NCBI RefSeq assembly: GCF_006542685.1
Contig: NZ_AP019736.1
Location: 434,001 to 498,000 of the forward strand
Source: Alistipes dispar
GTDB lineage: Bacteria; Bacteroidota; Bacteroidia; Bacteroidales; Rikenellaceae
Direction of reading: 5' to 3'
Length of the DNA stretch: 64,000 nucleotides
How positions within the stretch are numbered: position 1 is the stretch's first letter; each line of letters starts with the position of its first letter. Shown here piece after piece: positions 1-8,314 of this stretch. A model generated the notes under the pieces. It worked only from the letters and a program-made list of their open reading frames with translations, did not search any database and was not told where the DNA came from. The position numbers and the translations under genes are program-made.

Positions 1-1113
1 TTTATATGAAATAATAGATACATTGTTGACATATTGCGATAGATTTTCTAATTAACAAGATTCTGGTAAAAAATCGTATAGGTAATTAGTTGGAACCATA
101 TATTGCCAAGTTGTTACTATTCTGTTATTCAATTAGGTATTTGCCGTATTATATATCTGATAATAAAATATATTAAGTCACATACCTATCTTGAAGGGAA
201 AAGAAAAGGTGGAAACTGGTCTACGACCATACCTTGCCTTTCCATTTTCCCTCATCTTGCTCCGACAACATCTTGTGGAATGCCATTTTGTACCTATCCA
301 TTCCTTTGTTGCACCTTGAGTGGACAGCATTCGTCCGGTAATTTAACAGCGAATAGATTTGGTGCTATTTTGTTACCTACAACTCTCAAAAATGCATTTA
401 TATTATTGATGACTAATGATATATAATTACTAACTGATATAATAGCCTATTATCCGGGCTTCCCGTTATTCTATCCGGTTCAGCCTGCGGACTTTTCCTG
501 AATCGTCCACAGACGGGCATAAAGCCCCTACTGCTGCATAAGTATACGTAGAAATACATATTGCGCACATACAAAACGTATTTCTATGTATACTTACGGA
601 ATTTCGGCTATATTTGCAGTCGGAACAAGACGAATAGAGCTTGTATTTCAGCGTTTTGAAATCCGTCCGAAACTGCCTTTACTACTCGGAACAGAGTAAC
701 GGGATAGTAACAGTTGTCTTTTCGATGGCTTCGATTTGGCTACGACAGCGCAGTCCGTTACTCTCTAAACCCCTTGTTTTCAACCTTCTTGCCTCAATTC
801 GCTCGAATTCTCGGTTTTTATTCCTATCTTTGTCGCAGAAGAGTTATTTGATAGCATAAGAATATTAAGAATATAGTGTTTCTGAACACTTTCCTTTTTC
901 TTATCCGTTAGCTTATCTCATGCGCGTCCTTCGTAATATGCTCGTAGTCAATTAAACATATACAGACTACATCAAAGATACGAAAAAAGACGATCGGGAC
1001 ACACCCCGGACGCCGGACACGCCGAAAGAAGCACGGGAAGTTTCGGTGCGGAAAGGGAGGAGTTTGCGGAAAAATTCGTAACTTCGACATTCGAAAACCG
1101 AAAATCCGCCGAA
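1..1113. other. AT-rich region without a convincing gene
   Basis: Base composition is clearly lower in GC than the genes that follow. Short open frames at 103-426 and 641-859 lack family resemblance, good starts or coding character. It contains a 19-bp inverted repeat (539-596), a plus-strand promoter-like TATCTTTG at 825-832, and a minus-strand TATCTTTG (973-980 on the plus strand as CAAAGATA) that points into the gene-free stretch. Inference: eroded end of a mobile element or a non-coding regulatory region. I recognise no gene here. Confidence 0.5.
539..596. repeat. 19-bp imperfect inverted repeat, 20-bp spacer
   Basis: Arms at 539-557 and 578-596 are complementary over 19 bp with one mismatch, around an AT-rich spacer. 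The outer ends read TAAGTATAC and GTATACTTA. Such a short paired-arm structure resembles a recombinase core site or a dimeric-regulator operator; neither can be chosen from sequence alone. A promoter-like TATATTTG follows about 15 bp to the right. Confidence 0.6.
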
Positions 1114-2661
1114 ATGAAGAGAAGAGGGAACCTGTACGCCGCAATCCTCGCAGGGGCGTTGTCGCTGTTCCCCGTCGCTACCGTTCCGGCGGAAAGAACG
1201 GGCCGCACGGTCGGAACGACGGCCGGCGCAAGCAGCGCGACGGACAATGCGGCCGGGACGACAGCCGCCGGTCCCGCGGCGGAGCAGGACGGAAAGCTCC
1301 GGAACGGAAACGCGACGGGCCGCACCGGAATGACGGAGGACCGCACCGGAATGACGGAAGACCGCACCGGGGCGGCCGGGGCGGCGGAACAGTCCGGAAC
1401 GATCCGGAGCGGAACGGAATCCGCCGCCCAAAAGCGTCCGAAGACGAAACCTGCCGTCCGGGATTCCCTGCGGCGGAACGACCGGAGCGGAGGCATCGCC
1501 CCGCCGTCCTTCGCACCGGAGTGCGACGGGAAGCGGCCCCGGCGGCTGACGCACCGTATCGGCGCGGAGTTCCGGCCCGAGCATATCTTCACGATCAACC
1601 CCTTTCTTCGGGGCGAGAACCTCGCGCAGTTGCCCGTCGATCTCTCGCTCGCGGCACACCTGAAATACTCCTTCCGCTTCCGGCCGGGATCGCCCGCGGA
1701 CCGGACTTACGGCGGTGTCTATCAGGGGTTCGGCATCGCCTACTACGACTTCGCCAATCCGCAGGAGCTGGGCAATCCCGTCGCGGCCTACCTGTTCCAG
1801 GGAGCGCGCATCGCCCGCCTGTCGCGCCGCCTGTCGCTCGACTACGAATGGAATTTCGGCCTTTCGTTCGGATGGAAACCCTACGACCGGGACGACAACC
1901 GCCTCAACACCATGATGGGGTCGAAGATCAACGCCTTCCTCAACGTGAACTTCTTCCTCCGGTGGATGCTCACGCGCGAACTGGACCTCACCTTCGGCCC
2001 CACGCTCACCCACTTCTCCAACGGCAACACCAAGATTCCGAACGCGGGCCTGAACTCGGCGGGCATCGGGGCCGGACTGACCTACAACTTCGGCCGGGAG
2101 CGGGCCGAAATCCCGCAACGCACCCCGGCGCCGGAATTCCGCAGACACTTCAGCTACGATCTGGTGCTGTTCGGATCGTGGTGCAGCAAGGGCGTGGAGG
2201 TCGGCGACGTGCTCTACGCCTCGCCCGACACCTATCCGGTCGTGGGATTCAACTTCTCGGCCCTGTACAATTTCGGCTACAAGTTCCGCGCGGGACTGTC
2301 GCTCGACGGCGTATACGACGGCAGCGCGAATGTCTATGTCCCGGACCGCATCGCGGAGCTCGGCGGCGGAGCTCCGCTGGAATTCGCACGTCCGACGATC
2401 GACAGGCAGCTCGCGCTGGGTCTCTCGGGCCGTGCCGAGTTCGTCATGCCCTACTTCACGATCGGGCTGGGACTGGGCATGAACGTCCTGCACAAGGGCG
2501 GCGACCTGAAGGCCTTCTACCAGACGCTCACGCTCAAGGTGGGCATCACGCGCAACGCATTCGCGCATATCGGCTATTCGCTCCGGGATTTCCACATGCC
2601 CAACTTCCTCATGCTGGGCATCGGCTACCGCTTCAACAACAAATATCCGCGGCACTACTGA
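1114..2661 (+). CDS. acyloxyacyl hydrolase / PagL-like outer-membrane protein
   Basis: Predicted outer-membrane beta-barrel related to the lipid A 3-O-deacylase (PagL) family, which removes acyl chains from lipid A. A hydrophobic N-terminal segment (about residues 8-24) looks like a signal peptide. Residues about 25-135 are low-complexity Gly/Thr/Arg/Ala, including a tandem 21-bp repeat. The barrel begins near residue 145. The sequence THFSNGN carries His300 and Ser302, matching the PagL His-x-Ser catalytic pair, and the protein ends in an aromatic-rich strand. At 515 aa it is much longer than classical PagL; the second half (about 345-515) adds further barrel-like strands. ATG at 1114 is the first in frame and is followed at once by the signal-like segment. 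The gene stands alone and converges on the lipoprotein at 2760 across a hairpin terminator. Family assignment is good; enzymatic activity is inferred. Confidence 0.8.
   Translation: MKRRGNLYAAILAGALSLFPVATVPAERTGRTVGTTAGASSATDNAAGTTAAGPAAEQDGKLRNGNATGRTGMTEDRTGMTEDRTGAAGAAEQSGTIRSGTESAAQKRPKTKPAVRDSLRRNDRSGGIAPPSFAPECDGKRPRRLTHRIGAEFRPEHIFTINPFLRGENLAQLPVDLSLAAHLKYSFRFRPGSPADRTYGGVYQGFGIAYYDFANPQELGNPVAAYLFQGARIARLSRRLSLDYEWNFGLSFGWKPYDRDDNRLNTMMGSKINAFLNVNFFLRWMLTRELDLTFGPTLTHFSNGNTKIPNAGLNSAGIGAGLTYNFGRERAEIPQRTPAPEFRRHFSYDLVLFGSWCSKGVEVGDVLYASPDTYPVVGFNFSALYNFGYKFRAGLSLDGVYDGSANVYVPDRIAELGGGAPLEFARPTIDRQLALGLSGRAEFVMPYFTIGLGLGMNVLHKGGDLKAFYQTLTLKVGITRNAFAHIGYSLRDFHMPNFLMLGIGYRFNNKYPRHY
1321..1362 (+). 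repeat. two tandem 21-bp coding repeats
   Basis: Units at 1321-1341 and 1342-1362 differ by one base, and a partial third unit follows. They encode RTGMTED in the low-complexity linker of the PagL-like protein, so copy-number change would keep frame. Confidence 0.8.
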
Positions 2662-2705
2662 TCCGGGAGCCGCGGCGGGAAGCGGCGGCGCTCCCGCCCC
2701 GAAAC

Positions 2706-2737
2706 GACGACGGCCCTCCGTCAGAAGGGCCGTCGTC
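2706..2737. terminator. bidirectional hairpin terminator between convergent genes
   Basis: A perfect 12-bp stem (2706-2717 with 2726-2737) with an 8-nt loop lies between the stop of the PagL-like gene and the 3' end of the minus-strand lipoprotein gene. Confidence 0.8.
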
Positions 2738-2759
2738 TCGAAAACCGGCTTGCAGGCGA

Positions 2760-3863
2760 TTACAGCGTGTAGCTCACCAACATCTCCTCGGCGGTCTCGG
2801 GATCGACCGACCAAGCGATCAGCCGGCCGTCGTGCACGACCATCGGGCCGACGGGCCGGTCCAAAACGAGCCGCCGGACGAAGTTCCCGTCCCAGTCGTA
2901 AACGTTCATCCGGACAGGTCGGACGGGCTGCGCGGAGCCGGTTCTCACCGCATGGCGCAGTTCGCCATGGGTGGATTGCGTGTAAACGACGTAAATGCCC
3001 GCTTCGTCCACGGCTACCGCCTCGAAACCCTCTTCGCATGCCTCGTCGAACGTATAATGCCACTCTCGAGGATCATCTACCCATTTCAAATCCGGAAGGC
3101 GATCGTACACACCCCGGACCAACTGAATCCTCCCCTCCGACGTCAGGTCGAAAACGAAAAGATATTTGAAATCCTGCGCGCAGTAGACAAAACGATGCCG
3201 CTGCGGATGCCGATACAATTTCCCCGTCCACAAGACGTGCTGCTCCAGCGGAGAGAGGTCCAGCGACGTCCGGGGAAATTCGAATCCGAGCGGCGTAACC
3301 TGTCCGCTATCGACATCGAAACGGGAAAACATGGCGAGCGAATCGGCCTGACAGCCCAACATGAGATACGAGGAACGATCGAGCAGACAGGAAGTGATCC
3401 ACGTACGGTTGCCGATCCCCGCCAGCGACTTATACTCCCAGTGCGACAGATCGTAGAGATATTCCGGAGCATCCGAACGCACGCGGCAAAACCGATTCTC
3501 CTGATTATGAATCGCCAGCAGATTGAGGCTCCCCGACGCCGGGTCGAACCCGATCTCCGAATAAAGCATCTCATACGGGCCGCGCCCCCGGGAGAGGAAC
3601 TCCCCCTCCTTCACCAGCGAATCGCCCGAAAAACAGTAGATCGAATAGCATTTGTCCGAGCGGAACGGATTCCGCATCACGATACGCTCCCCGAAGGTCA
3701 GCACCGGGTATTCGCCCAGGAAGTCCCCGCCGACGGGAATGCGCACGGCGTGCAGCGAATCGCCGGGAGCATTTTCAAGGAAATCGGCATGAGTGACTCG
3801 AGACGCAGAACCATTGCAACTTATTATAAATAAACATATTACAAATATAAAAACCGACTTCAT
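2760..3863 (-). CDS. BF3164-like 6-bladed beta-propeller lipoprotein (copy A)
   Basis: Exported lipoprotein of 367 aa. The N-terminus has a hydrophobic stretch ending in IISC, so Cys16 is the likely lipidation site. The rest resembles the Bacteroidales BF3164 / TolB-like propeller family: repeated strands with Asp/Gly turns and a conserved ending with YDWDGNFVRRL followed by LDRPVGPMVVHDGRLIAWS. Function in this family is not established; a binding or sensing role at the cell surface is usual speculation. It is the downstream member of a tandem pair with the gene at 4195 (same strand). The first about 100 bp after the signal region and the last about 130 bp are almost identical at DNA level between the two copies while the middles are strongly diverged, which suggests gene conversion of the ends or diversifying selection in the centre. 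Confidence 0.8.
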   Translation of the reverse strand: MKSVFIFVICLFIISCNGSASRVTHADFLENAPGDSLHAVRIPVGGDFLGEYPVLTFGERIVMRNPFRSDKCYSIYCFSGDSLVKEGEFLSRGRGPYEMLYSEIGFDPASGSLNLLAIHNQENRFCRVRSDAPEYLYDLSHWEYKSLAGIGNRTWITSCLLDRSSYLMLGCQADSLAMFSRFDVDSGQVTPLGFEFPRTSLDLSPLEQHVLWTGKLYRHPQRHRFVYCAQDFKYLFVFDLTSEGRIQLVRGVYDRLPDLKWVDDPREWHYTFDEACEEGFEAVAVDEAGIYVVYTQSTHGELRHAVRTGSAQPVRPVRMNVYDWDGNFVRRLVLDRPVGPMVVHDGRLIAWSVDPETAEEMLVSYTL

Positions 3864-4194
3864 TCTCGAACTTTTTTGGCATCATATATTTGTCCCATTT
3901 CCGTCGTACCATCACCCGTTTCATCAGCGGACAATGCCTCGATATCCGCTCTCATCAGATCCGTCATTTCCGAATCCCGATTCGCCATATACGTAGAAAC
4001 TCCTGCGAACAAAGCGACTACTACCAAACCAAAATAGCACTTCTTTTTTTAATGCAAACAATAGACTTACACTTTTAAACACACACAACAATTATTAAAA
4101 ATCAAAATTACATTTTATATCACACACAAACCAATCAATTAGCGACATAAAAAACGATTCAATCTACTACACTCCAAATAACCGAGGCATACAC
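3864..4194. other. AT-rich intergenic region between tandem lipoprotein genes
   Basis: About 330 bp, much richer in AT than the flanking genes. No ORF with coding character and no clear hairpin was seen. It must hold the promoter of the 2760-3863 gene unless that is read through from the upstream paralogue, but I see no clean TAnnTTTG on the minus strand. Confidence 0.5.
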
Positions 4195-5289
4195 CTAAAG
4201 ATCATACCGTACCAACATCTCCTCGGCCGTCTCGGGATCGACCGACCAAGCGATCAGCCGGCCGTCGTGCACGACCATCGGGCCGACGGGCCGGTCCAGA
4301 ACGAGTCGCCGGACGAAGTTCCCGTCCCAGTCGTAAACGTTGATGCGCGAGGGAAACAACTGGCGAAGATCCCCGGCACGCACCCGTTCCCGCTGCTCGC
4401 CGTAGGTATCCTGCATATAACCCACATAGATGAAGCGATCGTCCACGGCCAGCGGGAAAAAACCGTGCGGACAGGAATCGTCCATGTCGAACTGATGCCC
4501 CGGATCGCCGGAGGGATGCGCCTCCGGCATCTTGTCGTAAAGCCTCCGCACGACCTCTACCCGGCCGTCCTCCGTCACGTCGAAGACGAGCAGATAGCGG
4601 AAATTCTGGTTGCTGTACAGAAAGCGGCTACGCTGCGGATGCCTGTGCAACCAGCCGGTCCAAAATATCGCCTGCTGCAAAGCCGGCAGATCGAGCGGCG
4701 GCTCCGGGAACCGGAAATCGAGCGGCGTGACCCGCTCGCCTCCGGGGTCGAGGATCGAAAACGGGCTGAACGATTCGACGGTGTGTCCGATCGTCAGAAA
4801 GGTCGTATCGGTCAGCCGGCAAGGCGACTCCAACTGGTAGCCTTCCAGAAAGTCCAGCGTCCCGTATTCCCACCGCGACGGATCGTACAAATCGCCGGAA
4901 CCGATCCGGAGCATCCGGTTTTCCCCGTTATAGAGTCCGAACACGGTCAAACGCTCCGCTTCCGGATCGAAGACACCCTGCGGAATCATCATTTCCAGCG
5001 GTCCCCGGCCGCGCATGAGGAACTCCCCTTCCTTCACCAGCGAATCGCCCGAAAAACGACAGACTGAATAGCACTTGTCCAACCGGAACGGATTCTGCAT
5101 CACGATACGCTCCCCGAGGGTCAGCACCGGGTATTCGCCCAGGAAGTCCCCGCCGACGGGAATGCGCATGGCGTGCAGCGAATCGCCGGGGGCCGTCGCG
5201 GAGAATTCGGGGTCGGTTACGGCGGTGTGCCGACGGCCGCAGGCGACCGACAGCAGCAGGCAGAGCAGGAGAAACGGAAAGCGGATCAT
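4195..5289 (-). CDS. BF3164-like 6-bladed beta-propeller lipoprotein (copy B)
   Basis: A 364-aa paralogue of the 2760-3863 product. The signal sequence ends in SVAC with Cys17 as likely lipid attachment site, followed by the propeller-type repeats. The end (LDRPVGPMVVHDGRLIAWS and SVDPETAEEMLV) matches copy A residue for residue apart from the last few positions, and the segment from SLHAMRIPVGGD through the following VLTLGERIVM is also nearly identical, whereas the central 200 residues share only scattered positions. ATG at 5289 directly precedes the hydrophobic core of the signal peptide. The two genes are on the same strand, 331 bp apart, and may be functionally interchangeable variants. 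Exact role unknown. Confidence 0.8.
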   Translation of the reverse strand: MIRFPFLLLCLLLSVACGRRHTAVTDPEFSATAPGDSLHAMRIPVGGDFLGEYPVLTLGERIVMQNPFRLDKCYSVCRFSGDSLVKEGEFLMRGRGPLEMMIPQGVFDPEAERLTVFGLYNGENRMLRIGSGDLYDPSRWEYGTLDFLEGYQLESPCRLTDTTFLTIGHTVESFSPFSILDPGGERVTPLDFRFPEPPLDLPALQQAIFWTGWLHRHPQRSRFLYSNQNFRYLLVFDVTEDGRVEVVRRLYDKMPEAHPSGDPGHQFDMDDSCPHGFFPLAVDDRFIYVGYMQDTYGEQRERVRAGDLRQLFPSRINVYDWDGNFVRRLVLDRPVGPMVVHDGRLIAWSVDPETAEEMLVRYDL

Positions 5290-5402
5290 GGCGGAATCGG
5301 TTTCGGGTCGGACCGGCGCAATATGCCGCCGGCCGCAGGCGTCAGCGGAGCCTGCGGTCCGAATTTACCGAAAATCCGCCGGAACGGCAAATAAAATCCC
5401 GG

Positions 5403-6280
5403 TTATTTTCTCCGCAGCCGCGCCCGCTTGCCCCGCAGCCGCTTCGCGCCCGTCACGAGGAAACGCACCGGAAGCAGGAACAGCGTCTGAAACCACTGCC
5501 TCCGGGCCGTGACGCGCAGCTCCGGAAGGCCGAAATCGGAAAACGTCCGGCCCCGCAGCACGGGAATATTGCGGACCTTGGCATTGATGCGCAGATCGTT
5601 GCTCACGTTGTCTTCGTGAACGATTTCGAGCCACTTGCCGTGCGGAGAGGAGATATAGACGGTGGGTTGCTGACGGATGGCGCGCGTGTGCCGGTAGGCG
5701 ATGATCGTTTCGGCACGGTCGTCGAAGGGTTCGACGAGCGTCAGGAAATGGTTGTTCGTGTAGCGCATCTTGAGCAGGAAGCGCTCGGAGGTGAAGTACT
5801 GGTAGCCGTAGAGCAGGCTGTATATCCGCTTGCCGGGACAGGGGCGGATTTCGCGCCGGAGCAGTTCGAGGGCGTCGCTCGCCAGAGCGTCGTCATTGTC
5901 CAGATTGGTCGTAATCAGCAGACCGTGAGGGGGGGGGTGGAACCGTGTTCCGCCGCGAGAACCGAGCGGATCGTACCGCGCAGGCTTTCGGTCAGACACG
6001 CCGTCTGGGCGGCCGTATAGTACACCGCCTCGAAGCGGGGACACACGGCGCGGTAGGACGCAATGCGGCGGCGGTAGGGTTCGGGCGTGGCGGCGTCGAA
6101 CAGGCACAGCCACCTGAAATCCGTCGCCGTCTGGGCCGCCACCGAAGGCAGGCAGTAGCGTTCGAAGACCTCGAAACGGTGTTCGAGCCACCGCGCCGTG
6201 CGGGTCGGGGCCGCGTGTTTGTCCCGCTCGTAGAGGTTCAGGTTGAAGCGGGTGATGAGGAAATGGCTGAAATTCTCCAT
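5403..6280 (-). pseudogene. putative rhamnosyltransferase-family glycosyltransferase, frameshifted at a C9 tract
   Basis: The N-terminal part (ATG at 6280) reads ENFSHFLITRFN, then WLEHRFEVFERYCLPSVAAQT and FRWLCLFD, typical of the putative rhamnosyl transferase family (Rhamno_transf, PF11316). That frame stops right after a run of nine C on the coding strand (5929-5937 on plus as G9). The rest of the domain, including LLITTNLDNDDALASD, continues in another frame to 5403. One added C (C10) or two removed (C7) would give an uninterrupted protein of about 292 aa; C9 and C8 are out of frame. This is the classic layout of a slipped-strand phase-variable surface-glycan enzyme, recorded here in the OFF state, but a sequencing error in the homopolymer cannot be excluded. 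A -7 element (TACCTTTG, minus) lies at 6306-6313. ATG at 6280 is preferred over 6328 because it falls after that promoter. Confidence 0.75.
5929..5937. repeat. G9/C9 homopolymer, candidate phase-variation tract
   Basis: Nine G on the plus strand inside the glycosyltransferase gene; both flanking frames are open up to and from this point, so the tract length alone sets the reading frame. Confidence 0.75.
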
Positions 6281-6305
6281 GATGAAATCCGGTTTTGTCC
6301 GGAGA

Positions 6306-6313
6306 CAAAGGTA
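6306..6313 (-). promoter_or_regulatory. -7 element for the glycosyltransferase gene
   Basis: CAAAGGTA on plus, i.e. TACCTTTG on the coding strand, fits the Bacteroidota TAnnTTTG consensus and lies 26 bp upstream of the chosen ATG. Confidence 0.6.
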
Positions 6314-6370
6314 GGGAATTTCAGCCATTCGGCAAGCGCGGCGCGCACGAATCCGGCGGACAGGGCCGCC

Positions 6371-7417
6371 TTACACGCCGAAAAGGAATCCGAAGGGCTT
6401 CTCCGAGGAGCGGAACTCCGTCGTGACGTCGCCCGAATAGCTCTGCCCCTCGGTCAGGCGCAGGACCCGTTCGCCGCTCCCGGGAGCGAAATCCACCTTC
6501 CGCAGATCGACCCGGAAAACCTCCATGCCGAGCGTCGGCTCGAAATAGCAGACGCGGTTTTTCTGATCGCAGACCGTGCGCCAGCGCGTCGAGGCGATGT
6601 GCGGCATGTCGGGTGTCGAGATGCCGTAAGGAACCGACACGTTGCGCATGACCGACATGACGGCAGGCACGGCGATCGCCGGATCGGCGCTCTGCACGAC
6701 GGCTTCGATATAGAACGAGGCGCGCACGAAACGGTCCGAGGAGCGATTGGTCCCAGGCAGCATCGTCAGGCCGCCGATCTGGCGCCAATAGCCGAGAATC
6801 GCCAACTGGCGGTCGTAGGAGGGCGAATTGGTCAGCACACGGCATTGCGGGCCGTGATGGATGACGAGCCGGCCGCCGAGGTACTCGAAGACCGCGCTGT
6901 CGCCCGTGGCGTCCGAAACGGCGAGGTGCAGGCGTGCAGGCACGCCGTTCGGCAGGTCCGGCGCGTCGATGCGGAACGCCTCCTTCCCCAGTTCGGCGAC
7001 GGCCTCGGCGACCGTGGCGAAATTGTCCAGCACGTACTGCGTCCAGATGCTCAGCCCCATGACGGGCCGGGTATCGCCGGACCGTTCATAGACCGATTCG
7101 GGCAGGAAGAGCAGGCTGGCAGTCAGCCCCGCCTCGTTCATGCCGTCGGCGATGCCGATGTCGTAGCCGGCCGCGGAGAGCGAGCCGTACTTCGAGGTCC
7201 AGCGAACGGTGTCGTCGGTCAGCGCACCGCGGCGGACCGCGCCGCGCGGGAAAAGATAGAGGTTGGTGAGCGGGTCTTCGCGCCAGTCCATCGTGCGCCC
7301 CGTGGCGACCATGCCGCCGGGACCGACATAGACGGCGCGCGTGCAGGCATCGGCGCCGGACCGGAGCGAAAGGGCGAATGCGGCGGCGCAGAGCGCCGCA
7401 AGGAGATGTGTTTTCAT
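6371..7417 (-). CDS. choloylglycine hydrolase / linear amide C-N hydrolase (Ntn family), secreted
   Basis: Ntn-hydrolase of the choloylglycine hydrolase / penicillin V acylase family, which cleaves linear C-N amide bonds such as those in conjugated bile salts. A signal peptide of about 24 residues precedes Cys25 (ADACTRAV), which would become the catalytic N-terminal Cys after processing. The following RTMDW supplies the conserved Arg and Asp, NSPSYDRQL the conserved Asn, and NRSSDRFVRA the conserved Arg. ATG at 7417 is used because a hydrophobic leader follows at once; an upstream alternative at 7450 adds residues not expected for a signal peptide. Length (348 aa) is normal. It lies 90 bp upstream of the glycosyltransferase gene on the same strand and divergent from engB. 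Whether bile salts, N-acyl amides or another amide is the substrate cannot be told from sequence. Confidence 0.88.
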   Translation of the reverse strand: MKTHLLAALCAAAFALSLRSGADACTRAVYVGPGGMVATGRTMDWREDPLTNLYLFPRGAVRRGALTDDTVRWTSKYGSLSAAGYDIGIADGMNEAGLTASLLFLPESVYERSGDTRPVMGLSIWTQYVLDNFATVAEAVAELGKEAFRIDAPDLPNGVPARLHLAVSDATGDSAVFEYLGGRLVIHHGPQCRVLTNSPSYDRQLAILGYWRQIGGLTMLPGTNRSSDRFVRASFYIEAVVQSADPAIAVPAVMSVMRNVSVPYGISTPDMPHIASTRWRTVCDQKNRVCYFEPTLGMEVFRVDLRKVDFAPGSGERVLRLTEGQSYSGDVTTEFRSSEKPFGFLFGV

Positions 7418-7562
7418 GGCTAAGAGTGTTTTTCGGTCCGAACGCTGCAAATCCGATGCAAAAGTGAACGGAACGGCCCTGCGGCAACGAACGGAAGTCC
7501 CCGGCGGACCGGAAATGCGGGGAAAGGACGGCCGTAAATTTGGCGGTGCGCGCGGATTGCAC

Positions 7563-7570
7563 TACCTTTG
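7563..7570 (+). promoter_or_regulatory. -7 element for engB
   Basis: TACCTTTG matches the Bacteroidota consensus, about 65 bp upstream of the engB ATG. Confidence 0.6.
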
Positions 7571-7634
7571 CGCAGACACCGCCGCGCCGCCCGGGGGCGA
7601 AGCGTCCGGCGCGCGCCGAAAAAACACCCGCACG

Positions 7635-8228
7635 ATGAAAATCTCGAAAGCCGAATTCCGATGCAGTTCCGAACGCATCTCGCAGGTCCCGAAGGACGGG
7701 CTGCGCGACATCGCCTTCATCGGGCGCAGCAACGTCGGCAAATCGTCGCTCATCAACATGCTCACCGGCCGCCCGGGGCTGGCCAAAGTCTCGGGAACAC
7801 CCGGCAAGACGCGGCTCATCAACCACTTCCGCATCGACAACGCATGGTATCTGGTGGACCTGCCCGGCTACGGCTACGCCCGCACGTCGAAGACCGTGCG
7901 CAACGGGTTCTCGACGCTCATCACCGACTACGTGCTCCGCTGCGGGAAGATGCACTTCCTGTTCGTGCTGGCGGACATCCGCCTCGAGCCCCAGCGCATC
8001 GACCTCCGGTTCATCGACATGCTGGGCGAACACGGCGTACCGTTCGGCATCGTTTTCACCAAAGCCGACAAGCTCTCGAAAACCCAGTGCGAAAAGAGCG
8101 TGGAGCGCTACCGTAAACGGCTTTCGGAGACATGGGAGGAACTGCCGCCGATGTTCGTCTCGTCGTCCGAACGCGGCACGGGACGCGAGGAAATCCTCGA
8201 TTTCATCGGCGAATGCCTGAAAGTTTAA
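7635..8228 (+). CDS. engB: ribosome biogenesis GTP-binding protein EngB (YihA/YsxC)
   Basis: Essential-type GTPase that assists assembly of the large ribosomal subunit. At 197 aa it has the usual family length. G1 is GRSNVGKS near residue 30, followed by the switch region with SGTPGKTRLIN; G3 is DLPGYGYA; G4 is FTKADK; G5 is SSSERGTG close to the C-terminus. ATG at 7635 is chosen since the homologous region MKISKAEF begins there, while upstream in-frame sequence is Arg/Ala-rich with no homology. Followed by a strong hairpin terminator and then prs. Confidence 0.96.
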   Translation: MKISKAEFRCSSERISQVPKDGLRDIAFIGRSNVGKSSLINMLTGRPGLAKVSGTPGKTRLINHFRIDNAWYLVDLPGYGYARTSKTVRNGFSTLITDYVLRCGKMHFLFVLADIRLEPQRIDLRFIDMLGEHGVPFGIVFTKADKLSKTQCEKSVERYRKRLSETWEELPPMFVSSSERGTGREEILDFIGECLKV

Positions 8229-8243
8229 CCGAATGTTGAAAAA

Positions 8244-8268
8244 ACGCGGCCCCGAGGGGCCGTTTTCT
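8244..8268 (+). terminator. engB terminator
   Basis: GC stem CGGCCC/GGGCCG (8247-8262) followed by TTTT, 16 bp after the engB stop. Confidence 0.8.
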
Positions 8269-8281
8269 CGGCGCATTGCCT

Positions 8282-8289
8282 TATATTTG
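8282..8289 (+). promoter_or_regulatory. -7 element for prs
   Basis: TATATTTG, 25 bp upstream of the prs ATG and immediately after the engB terminator. Confidence 0.7.
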
Positions 8290-8314
8290 CAACGTCAAAC
8301 AACCCATCGCACAA

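Noticed and set aside
103..426. 107-aa open frame
   Set aside because: No family, poor start and no coding character in AT-rich DNA.
641..859. 72-aa open frame
   Set aside because: TTG start, no recognisable sequence; listed only as part of the gene-free region.
5915..6328. glycosyltransferase N-terminal fragment as an independent gene
   Set aside because: It is the first half of the frameshifted gene; the second half continues in another frame, so it is not a separate protein.
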